From assembly GCA_038503075.1 (NCBI GenBank), contig JBCAML010000001.1:2294001-2358000 (forward strand): DNA of 64,000 bases. The letters are read 5' to 3'. The position numbers and the translations under genes are program-made. This document shows positions 20,930 through 31,277 of this stretch, piece by piece. Numbering within the stretch: the stretch's first letter is position 1; every line of letters starts with the position of its first letter. The notes under the pieces are model-generated. The model was given only the letters and a program-made list of their open reading frames with translations. It ran no database searches and was not told the DNA's origin. Source of the DNA: Gyromitra esculenta. Its lineage: Eukaryota; Ascomycota; Pezizomycetes; Pezizales; Discinaceae.

Positions 20930-23900
20930 CAAAATTTCTTACCTTTATCTGCATTTTCAATTTCTGGGTTTTCGGTCTCTGGTATAAGCGTGGAGGATCA
21001 ATTGGATGGGGAACACTTTGTAATATCGTGCAATATTTCCCATAGCAATAAAATCATAAAAACACACGCCTTACTAGACACTGGAGCCTCTGGATTTGCA
21101 TTTATTGATCAGAAATTCGCGAGTCACCACTCCCTACCTCTTACCCCCTTAAAAACTCCCCGCCAACTTGAAGTCATCGATGGTCGTCCTGTCAGCTCAG
21201 GAGACATCACACACATCGCCAATCTCAACCTCTCGGTACAAAACCATTGTGAACAAGCCCCCTGTTTCGTAACACAACTTGGCCATTACCCCCTCGTCTT
21301 AGGCATACCATGGATGAATCACCATGATGTTCGCCTCCATTTTGCCGATAAACGCATTGAGTTTAATTCCAAACTCTGCACCACCCACTGCGCTCCTCGT
21401 TCACCAGTTGTGTCCACCTCCTCGATTCCAGCTCCCCCTAGGCTAAACCTTTCGTTTATTGGCGCTGCCAGTTTTAGAACTCTCACCAGAAAACGAAACT
21501 CACAAGCCTATGCCATGTCACTCTATGAAATAAACAAGATCATAGATGACAAAACGACCAAAGAAGAGTGGAAGTCACGTATTCCTGCAGAATACCACGA
21601 GTTTCTAGACATGTTTGACAAGAAAAAAGCCCAAGGGTTACCCCCCCGCCGATCCTATGACCATAAGATACAGTTGATGGACGGACAAGATGCCCCCTTC
21701 GGACCACTGTACGGAATGTCCCGAGAAGAGCTGATTGTCTTGAAGAAGTATATCGAGGACAATCTTGAAAAAGGATTCATTTGTGCTAGTTCCTCTCCCG
21801 CCGGATCCCCTGTACTATTTGTCAAAAAAGCTGACGGTTCCCTACAACTTTGCGTGGACTACCGAGGCCTTAATGCTATTACCGTCAAGGATCGTTATAC
21901 CTCTCCCCTCATCCGCGAAACCCTGGACCGACTTGCAAAGGCACAATGGTACACCAAATTAGACCTTCGTGATGGATACCACCAAGTGCGCATTGCAGAA
22001 GGAGACGAATGGAAAACCGCCTTCCGCACCCGGTATGGTCTGTACGAATACCAGGTTATGCCATTCGGTTTAACCAATGCCCCCAGAACATTCCAACGAT
22101 TCGTAAATGACTGCCTTACGGAATACCTGGACATTTTCTGCACTGCCTATCTGGATGATATCCTCATTTACAGTGACACCTTCGAAGAGCATCAAATTCA
22201 CGTCCGCAAGGTCCTGCAAACTCTCAAAAACAACGATATCCTACTAAAACCCGAAAAATGCGAGTTTGAGGTACAGACTACTAAGTACCTTGGTCTCATC
22301 CTCACCCCTGATGGTATTAAAATGGATGAAGAGAAACTCAAGGCTGTTCGAGAATGGGGAACCCCCAAGAGCGTAAAAGATATTCAGGCGTTTTTGGGTT
22401 TTGCCAATTTCTATCGCCGATTCATACTTGGATTCTCTAAACTAGCTGCCCCTCTTACTGCCCTCACTAAGAAAGGTATTGCTTTCGAATGGTCTGTCGA
22501 AGCCGACATAGCTTTCGAAAACCTTAAGCACGCCTTCACTACTGCCCCGATTCTTATCCACTTCGATCCTGATAAGAAAATCATCGTGGAAACAGATGCC
22601 TCAGACTTCGTGTCGGAGGGAGTCCTGTCCCAGTATGACGATAACGGTATCTTGCATCCAGTGGCTTTCTTCTCAAAGAAACACTCCCCCGCGGAATGTA
22701 ACTACGAGATTTACGATAAGGAATTGCTGGCCATCATCCGAGTATTCGAGGAATGGCGCCCTGAGCTTGAAGGATCAAAGCACCCGATTGATGTGATTAG
22801 TGACCATAAGAACCTTGAGTACTTTATGAGCACAAAGCAACTCAACCGTCGACAGGCCAGATGGGCTGAGTACCTATCCCGGTTCGACTTTGTGATCACT
22901 TATCGACCTGGCAAGGAAGGAGGAAAACCGGACGCTTTGACTCGGAGATCGGGAGATCTCCCCAAGGAAGGGGATGAAAGATTAGCACACCAGAGTCAAG
23001 TGGTGCTAAAGAAGGAGAATATTGACCCCAAGATAAGTTTGTTGTCGGCTTCTTTATCAAATGAAGCCGCTGAATTGGATGCCCCCCTAGAAAAGCTTTT
23101 TCTAGAAGGATATAGTACTGACAAGTTTCCGGAAAAGATACTCGCAGCACTGAGGAACAAGGACCAGCGATCAAAGGAGATCACTTTGAGTGAATGTACC
23201 AATGAGAATAACTGATTGTGCTATCGTGGAAACCTCTATGTACCCAACTTCGATCCTCTTCGTGTGGAAATCATTAAAAGACATCATGACGCCCCTGCTG
23301 CTGGACACCCTGGCCGAGACAAAACCTTTGAACTAATCAGTAGAACCTTTTACTGGCCAAAGATGAGGGAATCGATCAGCCGCTATGTACGCAATTGCCA
23401 TATTTGTCAAAAGGCAAAACCCGTTACCCAACGCACTTCAGGAGTCCTCCGCCCCCTGCCTATACCCAATCGTCCCTGGCAAGAAGTTTCGATGGACTTC
23501 GTGACCGGCCTTCCAGAATCAAACGGATATGATGCCATAATGGTAGTGGTTGACCGATTATCCAAGATGCGACATCTGATTCCCTGCAACACTACCGTCA
23601 ATTCCAGAGACGTCGCTGATCTTTACCTACAATACGTCTGGAAGTTACATGGTTTACCCACACATATTACTTCTGACCGAGGCACTCAATTTACTGCCCA
23701 TTTCTGGAAAGAATTATGCCAACGTCTAGGAATACAAGCCCGAATGTCCACTGCTTTCCACCCAGAAACAGACGGGCAAACAGAGAGACTAAATGCGGTA
23801 ATGGAACAGTATCTCCGATCATACGTGTCCTATCAACAAGAAGACTGGAACAGATGGCTACCCATGGCGGAATTCTCGGCCAATAACCAAGAATCGGCGA

Positions 23901-24192
23901 GTACGAAAGTATCCCCCTTTTTAGCTAACTACGGCTACCATCCTCGATTCGACACCTCCCTCATCCCCCTGACCATTACCCCTCAGAGTCAAGACGCCGC
24001 TACCTTTGCCAATAAGATGCAGGAGCTGTACGATTACCTTAGGATACAGATCAGAACCGCTCAAGACATTCAAGAGACCGCTATTAATAAACACCGAATT
24101 CCAGCCCCGGCGTATCAAATCAACGACCAAGTCTTCGTATCCATGAAGAATATTAGAACTACTCGTAACGCCAGGAAATTAGATTGGAAATG
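20891..24192 (+). pseudogene. pol: G5 pol, main part, one stop, split by G6
   Basis: The -1 frame from the slippery site: FKLVQP, protease DTGASG, RT YLDD, RNase H, then TGA at 23213-23215 in the spacer between RNase H and integrase (sister copies have Arg or Lys before LCYRG), then integrase HHCC and D-D-E up to KLDWK, where G6 inserted (target AAATG, 24188-24192). The rest of the gene is at 30067-30465. RNase H also has SEGVLSQ where all other copies have SGGVLSQ. Confidence 0.88.
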
Positions 24193-24319
24193 TTTCATGG
24201 ATTAATCTCGGATAATGAGTCGTGGTTGGGTTGTTGGTCGTATCGTAATTTGGATGGTTGTACAATCTCTTTGTTGTTCGGTTACCTCTCGGTTATAAGT
24301 TTTGTTAAGGAAAGCGGGG

Positions 24320-24380
24320 TATTTAAGCGATGGATTTTGATCGTTCTTGGTTCTTTTCTCTTTCTTTCCTTAAGCAACGT
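24320..24380 (+). promoter_or_regulatory. G6 LTR promoter: TATA-like box and predicted transcript start
   Basis: TATTTAAG is followed by a pyrimidine-rich tract and then TTAAGCAACGTTCTCG. The start is placed at or near AAGCAACGT because this 9-mer is complementary to the primer site and, in Tf1-type self-priming elements, the RNA 5' end is the primer. The exact start is inferred. Confidence 0.55.
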
Positions 24381-24561
24381 TCTCGTTACCTTCTGCTGTA
24401 AAATCTTCGAAATACTATCTCGATTCTCTCTCAGAATCCTCGCTGTCGCTGTCGTCCTCGCTGCACTTATCTCGCCTTGAGATAAACGTATCCTCGTAGA
24501 ACTTGTAGAACACGCTGCACTCTTCAAACGTGTTGTCACCTCGCTTAAGTAGCACTGCTCA

Positions 24562-24580
24562 CCTTCAGGGATACTGAAGG
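24562..24580 (+). other. G6 U5 hairpin with GGATA loop
   Basis: CCTTCAG-GGATA-CTGAAGG, with an outer helix TTAAG (24545-24549) and CTTAA (24582-24586). The invariant TAGCACTGCT lies between the two 5' arms. It sits about 27 nt upstream of the primer site. Confidence 0.8.
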
Positions 24581-24606
24581 GCTTAACTCGAGGCACAACC
24601 GTGAGA

Positions 24607-24619
24607 TTACGTTGCTTCC
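24607..24619 (+). other. G6 primer-binding site
   Basis: TTACGTTGCTTCC directly after the 5' LTR. ACGTTGCTT (24609-24617) pairs with AAGCAACGT at the predicted RNA 5' end. Confidence 0.7.
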
Positions 24620-24680
24620 ATCATCTACACCTTCTACCCCTTGACCCACGTAACGCACATTCCCTCCGTCCAAATCCACC

Positions 24681-25973
24681 ATGGAAGGAGCCGCCGTCGC
24701 CACGAAACGCTTCCCTACTAGAGAAGCCTTCGCTCAGGCCTACCGAGACGACCCTGCAGAACTATATAATGAACTCAGGGAGTTGAACCAAGCCCTGGAA
24801 GACCAGATCGATGTCCTCCAGGAAAGCGAACGGGAAAATGAGGTAAAACTCAACACCGCCCAGATCCAAACCGACAATGCCCTCCGTCATGCTACGGAAC
24901 AAGATCAACGAGTCACGGAAGCCGCTAGCCTCATTGCCCGACTTCGACAAGAACGGAACGAGGCTCGATCCGCCACCCAAGTGCCCCCCGCTCCACCCAA
25001 TCTCACGGCTACTCCACCCCCACCGTCAAACACCCACCGATCAGAACGCATGCCGGACCCAGAGAAGTTCGACGGATCCCGAGCAAAGCTCCCTGGTTTT
25101 ATACTCCAACTACGTTCCAAGTTAACCGTCAACCGAGACCGCTTCGCCAACGAGACCACAATGATACTTTATACTATCAATCGACTAGAAGGAGCAGCCC
25201 TGGAACAGGTTCGTCACACGGTTCTCCCCTCAGGCCTCACCACCTGGAACAGCGCGGAACAACTTATCTCGGCCTTGGAAACTGCCTTCGGAGACCCAGA
25301 TCCAACTGGCACTGCTCGGCGAGAACTTCACCAACTCCGTCAAGGAAAGCGTGACTTCTCGGCCTATCTAGCCGACTTCCAAAGGATCATGGGCCAACTG
25401 AATTTCGATGAGAATTCAAAAATGGACGCACTGGAACACGGCATGTCGGAGGAACTAAAAGAAGCTATGGTGTTTGCACCAATTGCCCCCGCCAACCTCC
25501 CGGAAATGATTCTCACCCTCACTCGACTAGATAACCGTATCCGAGCCCGCAAGGCAGAGAAACGGGGAAACGCCCGAGACAACATGGGTCAATTCAGTGC
25601 TCCCGCCGCCTTCACCCCTGCTTCCTCCTTTACCCCAGGAGGGCTAGCCCCTATGGACCTATCTTTCGGTCGCACTAGCAATAACTCTCGCCCACCTCAG
25701 GACCAACGGTACACGATGGTTAACGGGAGAAGAAAGCTGTCGGAGGAAGAGAAACAGTGGCGCCGTTCCACTGGAAAATGCATGTTTTGCGCCGCCCCGG
25801 ACCACTCTTACGCCAATTGCCCCTCCGCTCCCAAAAAGCCCACTATGAGGGGAGCCCTCACCGCACCCCCCGCCCCGCGTACACCCCCCGCTTCCTCTTT
25901 GCCGCCACCACCTCTTCCACCTCAGTTCTTTGCGTTAGAATCAGCAGACTCAGCCAACGGGTCTTTAAACTAG
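24681..25973 (+). CDS. gag: G6 Gag, intact, shortened N-terminus
   Basis: 430 aa from an ATG in strong context (CCACCATGG). Compared with G5 and G2, the upstream ORF and about the first ten Gag residues are gone, and this ATG stands where G5 has the codons before EGAA. The remainder matches: helical region, Pro-rich linker, Gag domain (PEKFDGSRAKLPGF), CCHC knuckle CMFCAAPDHSYANC, end at the slippery site and TAG. It is probably functional in particle formation. Confidence 0.92.
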   Translation: MEGAAVATKRFPTREAFAQAYRDDPAELYNELRELNQALEDQIDVLQESERENEVKLNTAQIQTDNALRHATEQDQRVTEAASLIARLRQERNEARSATQVPPAPPNLTATPPPPSNTHRSERMPDPEKFDGSRAKLPGFILQLRSKLTVNRDRFANETTMILYTINRLEGAALEQVRHTVLPSGLTTWNSAEQLISALETAFGDPDPTGTARRELHQLRQGKRDFSAYLADFQRIMGQLNFDENSKMDALEHGMSEELKEAMVFAPIAPANLPEMILTLTRLDNRIRARKAEKRGNARDNMGQFSAPAAFTPASSFTPGGLAPMDLSFGRTSNNSRPPQDQRYTMVNGRRKLSEEEKQWRRSTGKCMFCAAPDHSYANCPSAPKKPTMRGALTAPPAPRTPPASSLPPPPLPPQFFALESADSANGSLN

Positions 25974-26008
25974 TACAACCAAGGTCGATCAGTGACCCTA
26001 CCTTGGTT
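25964..26008 (+). promoter_or_regulatory. G6 gag-pol -1 frameshift signal
   Basis: T_TTA_AAC (25964-25970), TAG, 6-nt spacer, AACCAAGGT (25977-25985) pairing with ACCTTGGTT (26000-26008). Confidence 0.87.
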
Positions 26009-29000
26009 CAAAATTTCTTACCTTTATCTGCATTTTCAATTTCTGGGTTTTCGGTTTGTGGTATAAGCGTGGAGGATCAATTGGATGGGGAACATTTTGT
26101 AATATCGTGCAATATTTCCCATAGCAATAAAATTATAAAAACCCACGCTTTACTAGACACCGGAGCCTCCGGATTTGCATTTATTGATCAGAAATTCGCG
26201 AGTCACCATTCCTTACCCCTTACCCCCTTAAAAACTCCTCGCCAACTTGAAGTCATCGATGGTCGTCCTGTCAGCTCAGGAGACATCACACACATCGCCA
26301 ATCTCAACCTCTCGGTACAAAACCATTGTGAACAAGCCCCCTGTTTTGTAACACAACTTGGCCATTACCCCCTCGTCTTAGGCATACCATGGATGAATCA
26401 CCATGATGTTCGCCTCTATTTTGCCGATAAACGCATTGAGTTTAATTCCAAACTCTGCACCACCCACTGCGCTCCCCGTTCACCAGTTGTGTCCACCTCC
26501 TCGATTCCAGCTCCCCCTAGGCTAAACCTTTCGTTTATTGGCGCTGCCAGTTTTAGAACTCTCACCAGAAAACGAAACTCACAAGCCTATGCCATGTCAC
26601 TATATGAAATAAATAGAATCATAGATGACAAAACGACCAAGGAAGAGTGGAAGTCACGTATCCCGGCAGAATACCACGAATTTCTGGACATGTTCGACAA
26701 GAAAAAAGCCCAAGGGTTACCCCCCCGCCGCTCCTATGACCATAAGATACAGTTGATGGACGGACAAGATGCCCCCTTCGGACCACTGTACGGAATGTCC
26801 CGAGAAGAGCTGATTGTCTTGAAAAAGTATATCGAGGACAATCTTGAGAAGGGATTTATTCGTGCTAGTTCCTCTCCCGCCGGATCCCCTGTACTATTTG
26901 TCAAAAAAGCTGACGGCTCCCTACGACTTTGCGTGGACTATCGAGGCCTTAATGCCATTACCGTCAAGGATCGTTATACCTCTCCCCTCATCCGCGAAAC
27001 CTTGGACCGGCTTGCAAAGGCACAATGGTACACCAAACTAGACCTTCGTGACGGATATCACCAAGTGCGCATTGCGGAGGGAGATGAATGGAAAACCGCC
27101 TTCCGCACCAGGTACGGTCTTTATGAATACCAGGTTATGCCATTCGGTTTAACCAATGCCCCCGGAACATTTCAACGATTCGTAAATGACTGCCTCACGG
27201 AATACCTAGATATCTTCTGTACCGCCTATCTGGATGATATCCTCATCTACAGTGATACCTTCGAGGAGCATCAGATTCACGTCCGCAAGGTCCTGCAAAC
27301 TCTCAAAAACAATGACATCCTGCTAAAACCCGAAAAATGCGAGTTTGAGGTACAGACTACTAAGTACCTTGGTCTCATCCTCACCCCTGATGGTATTAAA
27401 ATGGATGAAGAGAAACTCAAGGCTGTTCGAGAATGGGGAACACCCAAGAGCGTAAAAGATATTCAAGCGTTTTTGGGTTTTGCCAATTTCTATCGTCGGT
27501 TCATACTAGGATTCTCTAAACTAGCTGCCCCTCTTACTGCCCTTACTAAGAAAGGTATTGCTTTCGAATGGTCTGTCGAAGCCGACATAGCTTTCGAAAA
27601 CCTCAAACATGCCTTCACTACTGCCCCGATCCTTATCCATTTCGATCCTGATAAAAAAATCATCGTGGAAACGGACGCTTCAGATTTCGTATCCGGAGGA
27701 GTCCTATCGCAGTACGATGATAATGGCATTCTACACCCAGTGGCCTTCTTCTCGAAGAAACATTCCCCCGCGGAATGCAACTACGAGATTTACGACAAGG
27801 AACTACTAGCTATCATCAGGGTCTTCGAAGAATGGCGCCCGGAACTCGAAGGTTCGAAACACCCTATCGACGTGATCAGTGACCATAAGAATCTCGAATA
27901 TTTTATGAGCACCAAGCAACTCAACCGTCGTCAAGCCAGATGGGCTGAATACCTATCCCGCTTCGATTTCGTAATCACATACCGACCAGGCAAAGAAGGA
28001 GGGAAACCGGACGCTTTAACTCGGAGATCGGGAGATCTCCCCAAGGAAGGGGATGAAAGATTAGCACACCAAAGCCAGGTGGTGCTAAAGAAGGAAAATA
28101 TTGATCCTAAGCTAAGTTTGTTGTCGGCTTCTTTGTCAAATGAAGCCGCTGAACTGGACGCACCCCTAGAAAAACTCTTTCTAGAAGGATATATCGCTGA
28201 CAAGTTCCCTGAAAAAATACTTCTAGCACTGGAGAATAAGGAACAACAATCGAAGGAAATCACCCTTAGCGAGTGCAATAAGAGAAATGATAAGCTCTAC
28301 TACCGAGGAAACCTTTATGTCCCAGACTATGATCCCCTCCGATTGGAACTAATCAGAAGACATCACGATACCCCTGCGGCAGGACACCCAGGACGAGATA
28401 AGACTTTCGAACTCCTATCTAGAAGCTTTTACTGGCCCAAAATGAGAGAATCGATTGGTAAATACGTCAGGAACTGTCACATCTGCCAAAAAGCGAAGCC
28501 ATTGACTCAGCGAACTTAAGGCGTCCTGCGCCCTCTTCCCATTCCAAACCGCCCCTGGCAGGAAATATCGATGGATTTCGTAACTGGTCTTCCCGAATCA
28601 GACGGGTACGATGCAATCATGGTAGTGGTTGATCGCCTATCTAAAATGCGACATCTTATTCCCTGTAATACAACGGTCAACTCCAGAGTTGTGGCTGATT
28701 TATATCTCCAACATATATGGAAACTCCACGGGTTACCTTCGCATGTTACCTCTGACCGAGGAACTCAATTTACCGCCCATTTTTGGAAAGAACTTTGCCA
28801 ACGCCTCGGGATTCAACCTCGAATGTCCACAGCCTTTCATCCAGAAACAGATGGACAGACCGAAAGACTTAATGCTGTGATGGAACAGTATCTTCGTTCT
28901 TATGTATCCTACCAACAGGAAGATTGGAGTAAATGGCTACCGATGGCCGAGTTCTCTGCTAACAACCAAGAATCGGCCAGCACTAAAGTCTCCCCATTCT

Positions 29001-29665
29001 TTGCCAATTATGGCTATCACCCACGTTTCGATACCTCCGTCGTTCCGATCAAAACGGTTTCTCAGAGCTTAGACGCTGCATCTTTTGCTAGCAAGATGGA
29101 AGAACTAAACGACTACCTCCGTACCCAAATCAGAACGGCGCAGGATATTCAAGAGATAGCCACAAACAAACATCGAATACCAGCCCCGGCGTACCAGATC
29201 AATGATCAAGTCTTCGTGTCAATGAAGAATATCCGAACAACCCGTAATGCGAGGAAATTGGACTGGAAGTGGATGGGGCCTTATCCGATCAAGAAACTGA
29301 TTTCCCCTTTTGCCTATGAAGTTGACCTCCCGTCCTCGGTTAAGTATCACCCTGTTTTCCATGTTTCTTTATTGAAACCTGCGGCCCATGACCCTCTCCC
29401 AGGACAAATCATTCCTCCACCAGCGCCCGTTATTGTCAATGACCAGGAGGAATATTACATCGAGAAAATCTTGGATCAACGCATGTATCGCAACAAACAA
29501 CAATACCTCGTCGAATGGACCGGCTATGCCCATCCTACTTGGGAACCCGCTGAGGACCTTGTAGATACTTCGGCACTGGAAAAGTTTTTGGGTATTCCGA
29601 CGTTGGTTACTCCTAGTGTTCGCAGGAGCTCACGCTTGAAGGGGGGAGCTACTTTCATGGATTAA
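25970..29665 (+). pseudogene. pol: G6 pol, complete but for one nonsense codon
   Basis: About 1,231 codons from the frameshift site: protease DTGASG (about residue 62), RT YLDD (about 419), RNase H (ETDASD, about 566), integrase HHCC (from about 797), integrase Asp (about 867 and 927) and Glu (about 962), chromodomain (from about 1161), stop inside the 3' LTR. TAA at 28517-28519 replaces a Gln/Ser codon (sisters: QRTQGVLRP, QRTSGVLRP) in the linker between the HHCC domain and the integrase core. Given identical LTRs, either the stop is very new or the copy was moved in trans. Confidence 0.92.
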
Positions 29666-30066
29666 TCTCGGATAATGAGTCGTGGTTGGGTTGTTGGTCG
29701 TATCGTAATTTGGATGGTTGTACAATCTCTTTGTTGTTCGGTTACCTCTCGGTTATAAGTTTTGTTAAGGAAAGCGGGGTATTTAAGCGATGGATTTTGA
29801 TCGTTCTTGGTTCTTTTCTCTTTCTTTCCTTAAGCAACGTTCTCGTTACCTTCTGCTGTAAAATCTTCGAAATACTATCTCGATTCTCTCTCAGAATCCT
29901 CGCTGTCGCTGTCGTCCTCGCTGCACTTATCTCGCCTTGAGATAAACGTATCCTCGTAGAACTTGTAGAACACGCTGCACTCTTCAAACGTGTTGTCACC
30001 TCGCTTAAGTAGCACTGCTCACCTTCAGGGATACTGAAGGGCTTAACTCGAGGCACAACCGTGAGA
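29653..30066 (+). repeat. G6 3' LTR (group B)
   Basis: Identical to 24193-24606 and preceded by the purine tract AAGGGGGGAGCTAC. The last codons of pol and its TAA lie in its first 13 bases. Confidence 0.97.
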
Positions 30067-30465
30067 AAATGGATGGGTCCTTACGTGGTGAAGAGAATTG
30101 TTTCCCCCTTTGCCTATGAGATAGACCTCCCCTCGTCGGTAAAATACCATCCGGTATTCCATGTTTCTCTGTTAAAACCTGCGGCCCATGATGCTCTCCC
30201 AGGACAAATCATTCCTCCACCGGCGCCTGTTGTTGTCAATGACCAAGAAGAGTATTATATTGAGAAAATCTTGGATCAACGTACGTATCGTAATAAACAA
30301 CAATACCTCGTCGAATGGACCGGCTATGCCCATCCTACCTGGGAACCCGCTGAGGACCTTGTAGATACTTCGGCACTGGGAAAGTTTTTGGCTATCTCGA
30401 CGTTGGTTACTCCTAGTGTTCGCAGGAGCTCACGCTTGAAGGGGGGAGCTACTTTCATGGATTAA
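30067..30465 (+). pseudogene. pol: G5 pol, C-terminal piece with chromodomain
   Basis: Resumes at the repeated AAATG: KWMGPY, the HPVFHVSLLKP integrase tail and the chromodomain (YLVEWTGYAHPTWEP), ending GATFMD-TAA inside the G5 3' LTR. It joins in frame with 24187 when G6 and one copy of the duplication are removed. Confidence 0.9.
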
Positions 30466-30858
30466 TTTCGGGTAATGAGTCGTAGTTGGGTTGTTAGTCG
30501 TATTGTGATTTGGAGGGTTGTACAATCTCTTTGTTGTTCGGTTATCTTTCGGCTATAAGTTTTGTTAAGGAAAGTGGGGTATTTAAGTGGTGGATTTCGA
30601 TCGTTCTTGGTTCTTCTTCTCTTCTTTTCTTAAGCAACGTTCTCGTTCACTTCTACCTGTATTACTTCAATACTACCTCGGTTCTATCTCAGAACCTTCG
30701 CTGTCGCTGTGAAACCCCGCCGATACTTCGCCTTGAAGTATACCCACTGTAGAACCTGTAGAAACACCGCACTCCTTGAACGTGTTAGTTTCTCGTTTAA
30801 GTAGCACTGCTCACCTTTAGGGATACTAAAGGGCTTAACGAGAGACTGAACCGTGAGA
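30453..30858 (+). repeat. G5 3' LTR (group B)
   Basis: 406 bp, TTTCATGG to CGTGAGA, then GTGGT. It has the same hairpin class as the 5' LTR (CCTTTAG/CTAAAGG). Confidence 0.93.
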
Positions 30859-30863
30859 GTGGT

Positions 30864-31277
30864 GGTGGAAGAGACGAGGCGGGAGGAGTACAATTGGCAG
30901 GAGGTGCAGTAAGGGCTCCCCTCATTGTTGGTTTTTTGGGGGCGGAGGGGCAATTGGCGTAGGAATGGTCGGGGGCGGCGCAAAACATACACTTGCCGGT
31001 GGATCGGCGCCATTGTTTCTCTTCCTCTGAGAGCTTTCTTCTTCCGTTCACCATTGTATATCGTTGGTCCTGTGGAGGGCGGGCGCTGTTGCTGGTGCGG
31101 CCAAATGATAGGTCCATGGGAGCGAGGCCCCCTGGTACAAAGGACGAGGCAGGGACAAAGGGAGTCATAGCGTTGGTTGGAGCATTGAATTGCCCCATAC
31201 TGTCGCGAGCGTTGCCTCGTTTTTCCGCTTTACGGGCTCTGATGCGGTTGTCCATCCGAGTGAGAACGAGGATCATG
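30864..31277 (-). pseudogene. gag: G2 gag, middle-to-C-terminal piece
   Basis: Minus strand from MILVLTRMDNRIRARKAEKRGN through the CCHC knuckle (CMFCAAPDHSYANC) to PPASSLPPP, where G5 interrupts. Compared with G6 gag, about 205 bp that should precede it are missing at the junction with G7 (31278). Confidence 0.88.

Larger units (their letters stand above)
24193..24606 (+). repeat. G6 5' LTR (group B)
   Basis: 414 bp, reference copy for LTR boundaries. TATTTAAG is at 24320-24327 and AAGCAACGT at 24372-24380, about 50 nt downstream, which fits a fungal transcript start. Hairpin 24562-24580. Confidence 0.97.
24193..30066 (+). mobile_element. G6: youngest Ty3/Gypsy group B element, identical LTRs
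   Basis: LTRs 24193-24606 and 29653-30066 are identical over all 414 bases as compared by eye. Target duplication AAATG lies at 24188-24192 and 30067-30071 in G5 pol. It contains gag, the frameshift signal and pol with one stop. This is the innermost and, by LTR identity, most recent insertion in the window. Confidence 0.97.
18962..30858 (+). mobile_element. G5: Ty3/Gypsy group B element in G2 gag, split by G6
   Basis: LTRs are 18962-19368 (407 bp) and 30453-30858 (406 bp), with several substitutions and small indels between them. Target duplication GTGGT lies at 18957-18961 and 30859-30863. It contains an upstream ORF, gag, the frameshift signal and pol. Pol carries one stop and is split by G6 before its C-terminal part. 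By LTR divergence it is older than G6. Confidence 0.94.
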
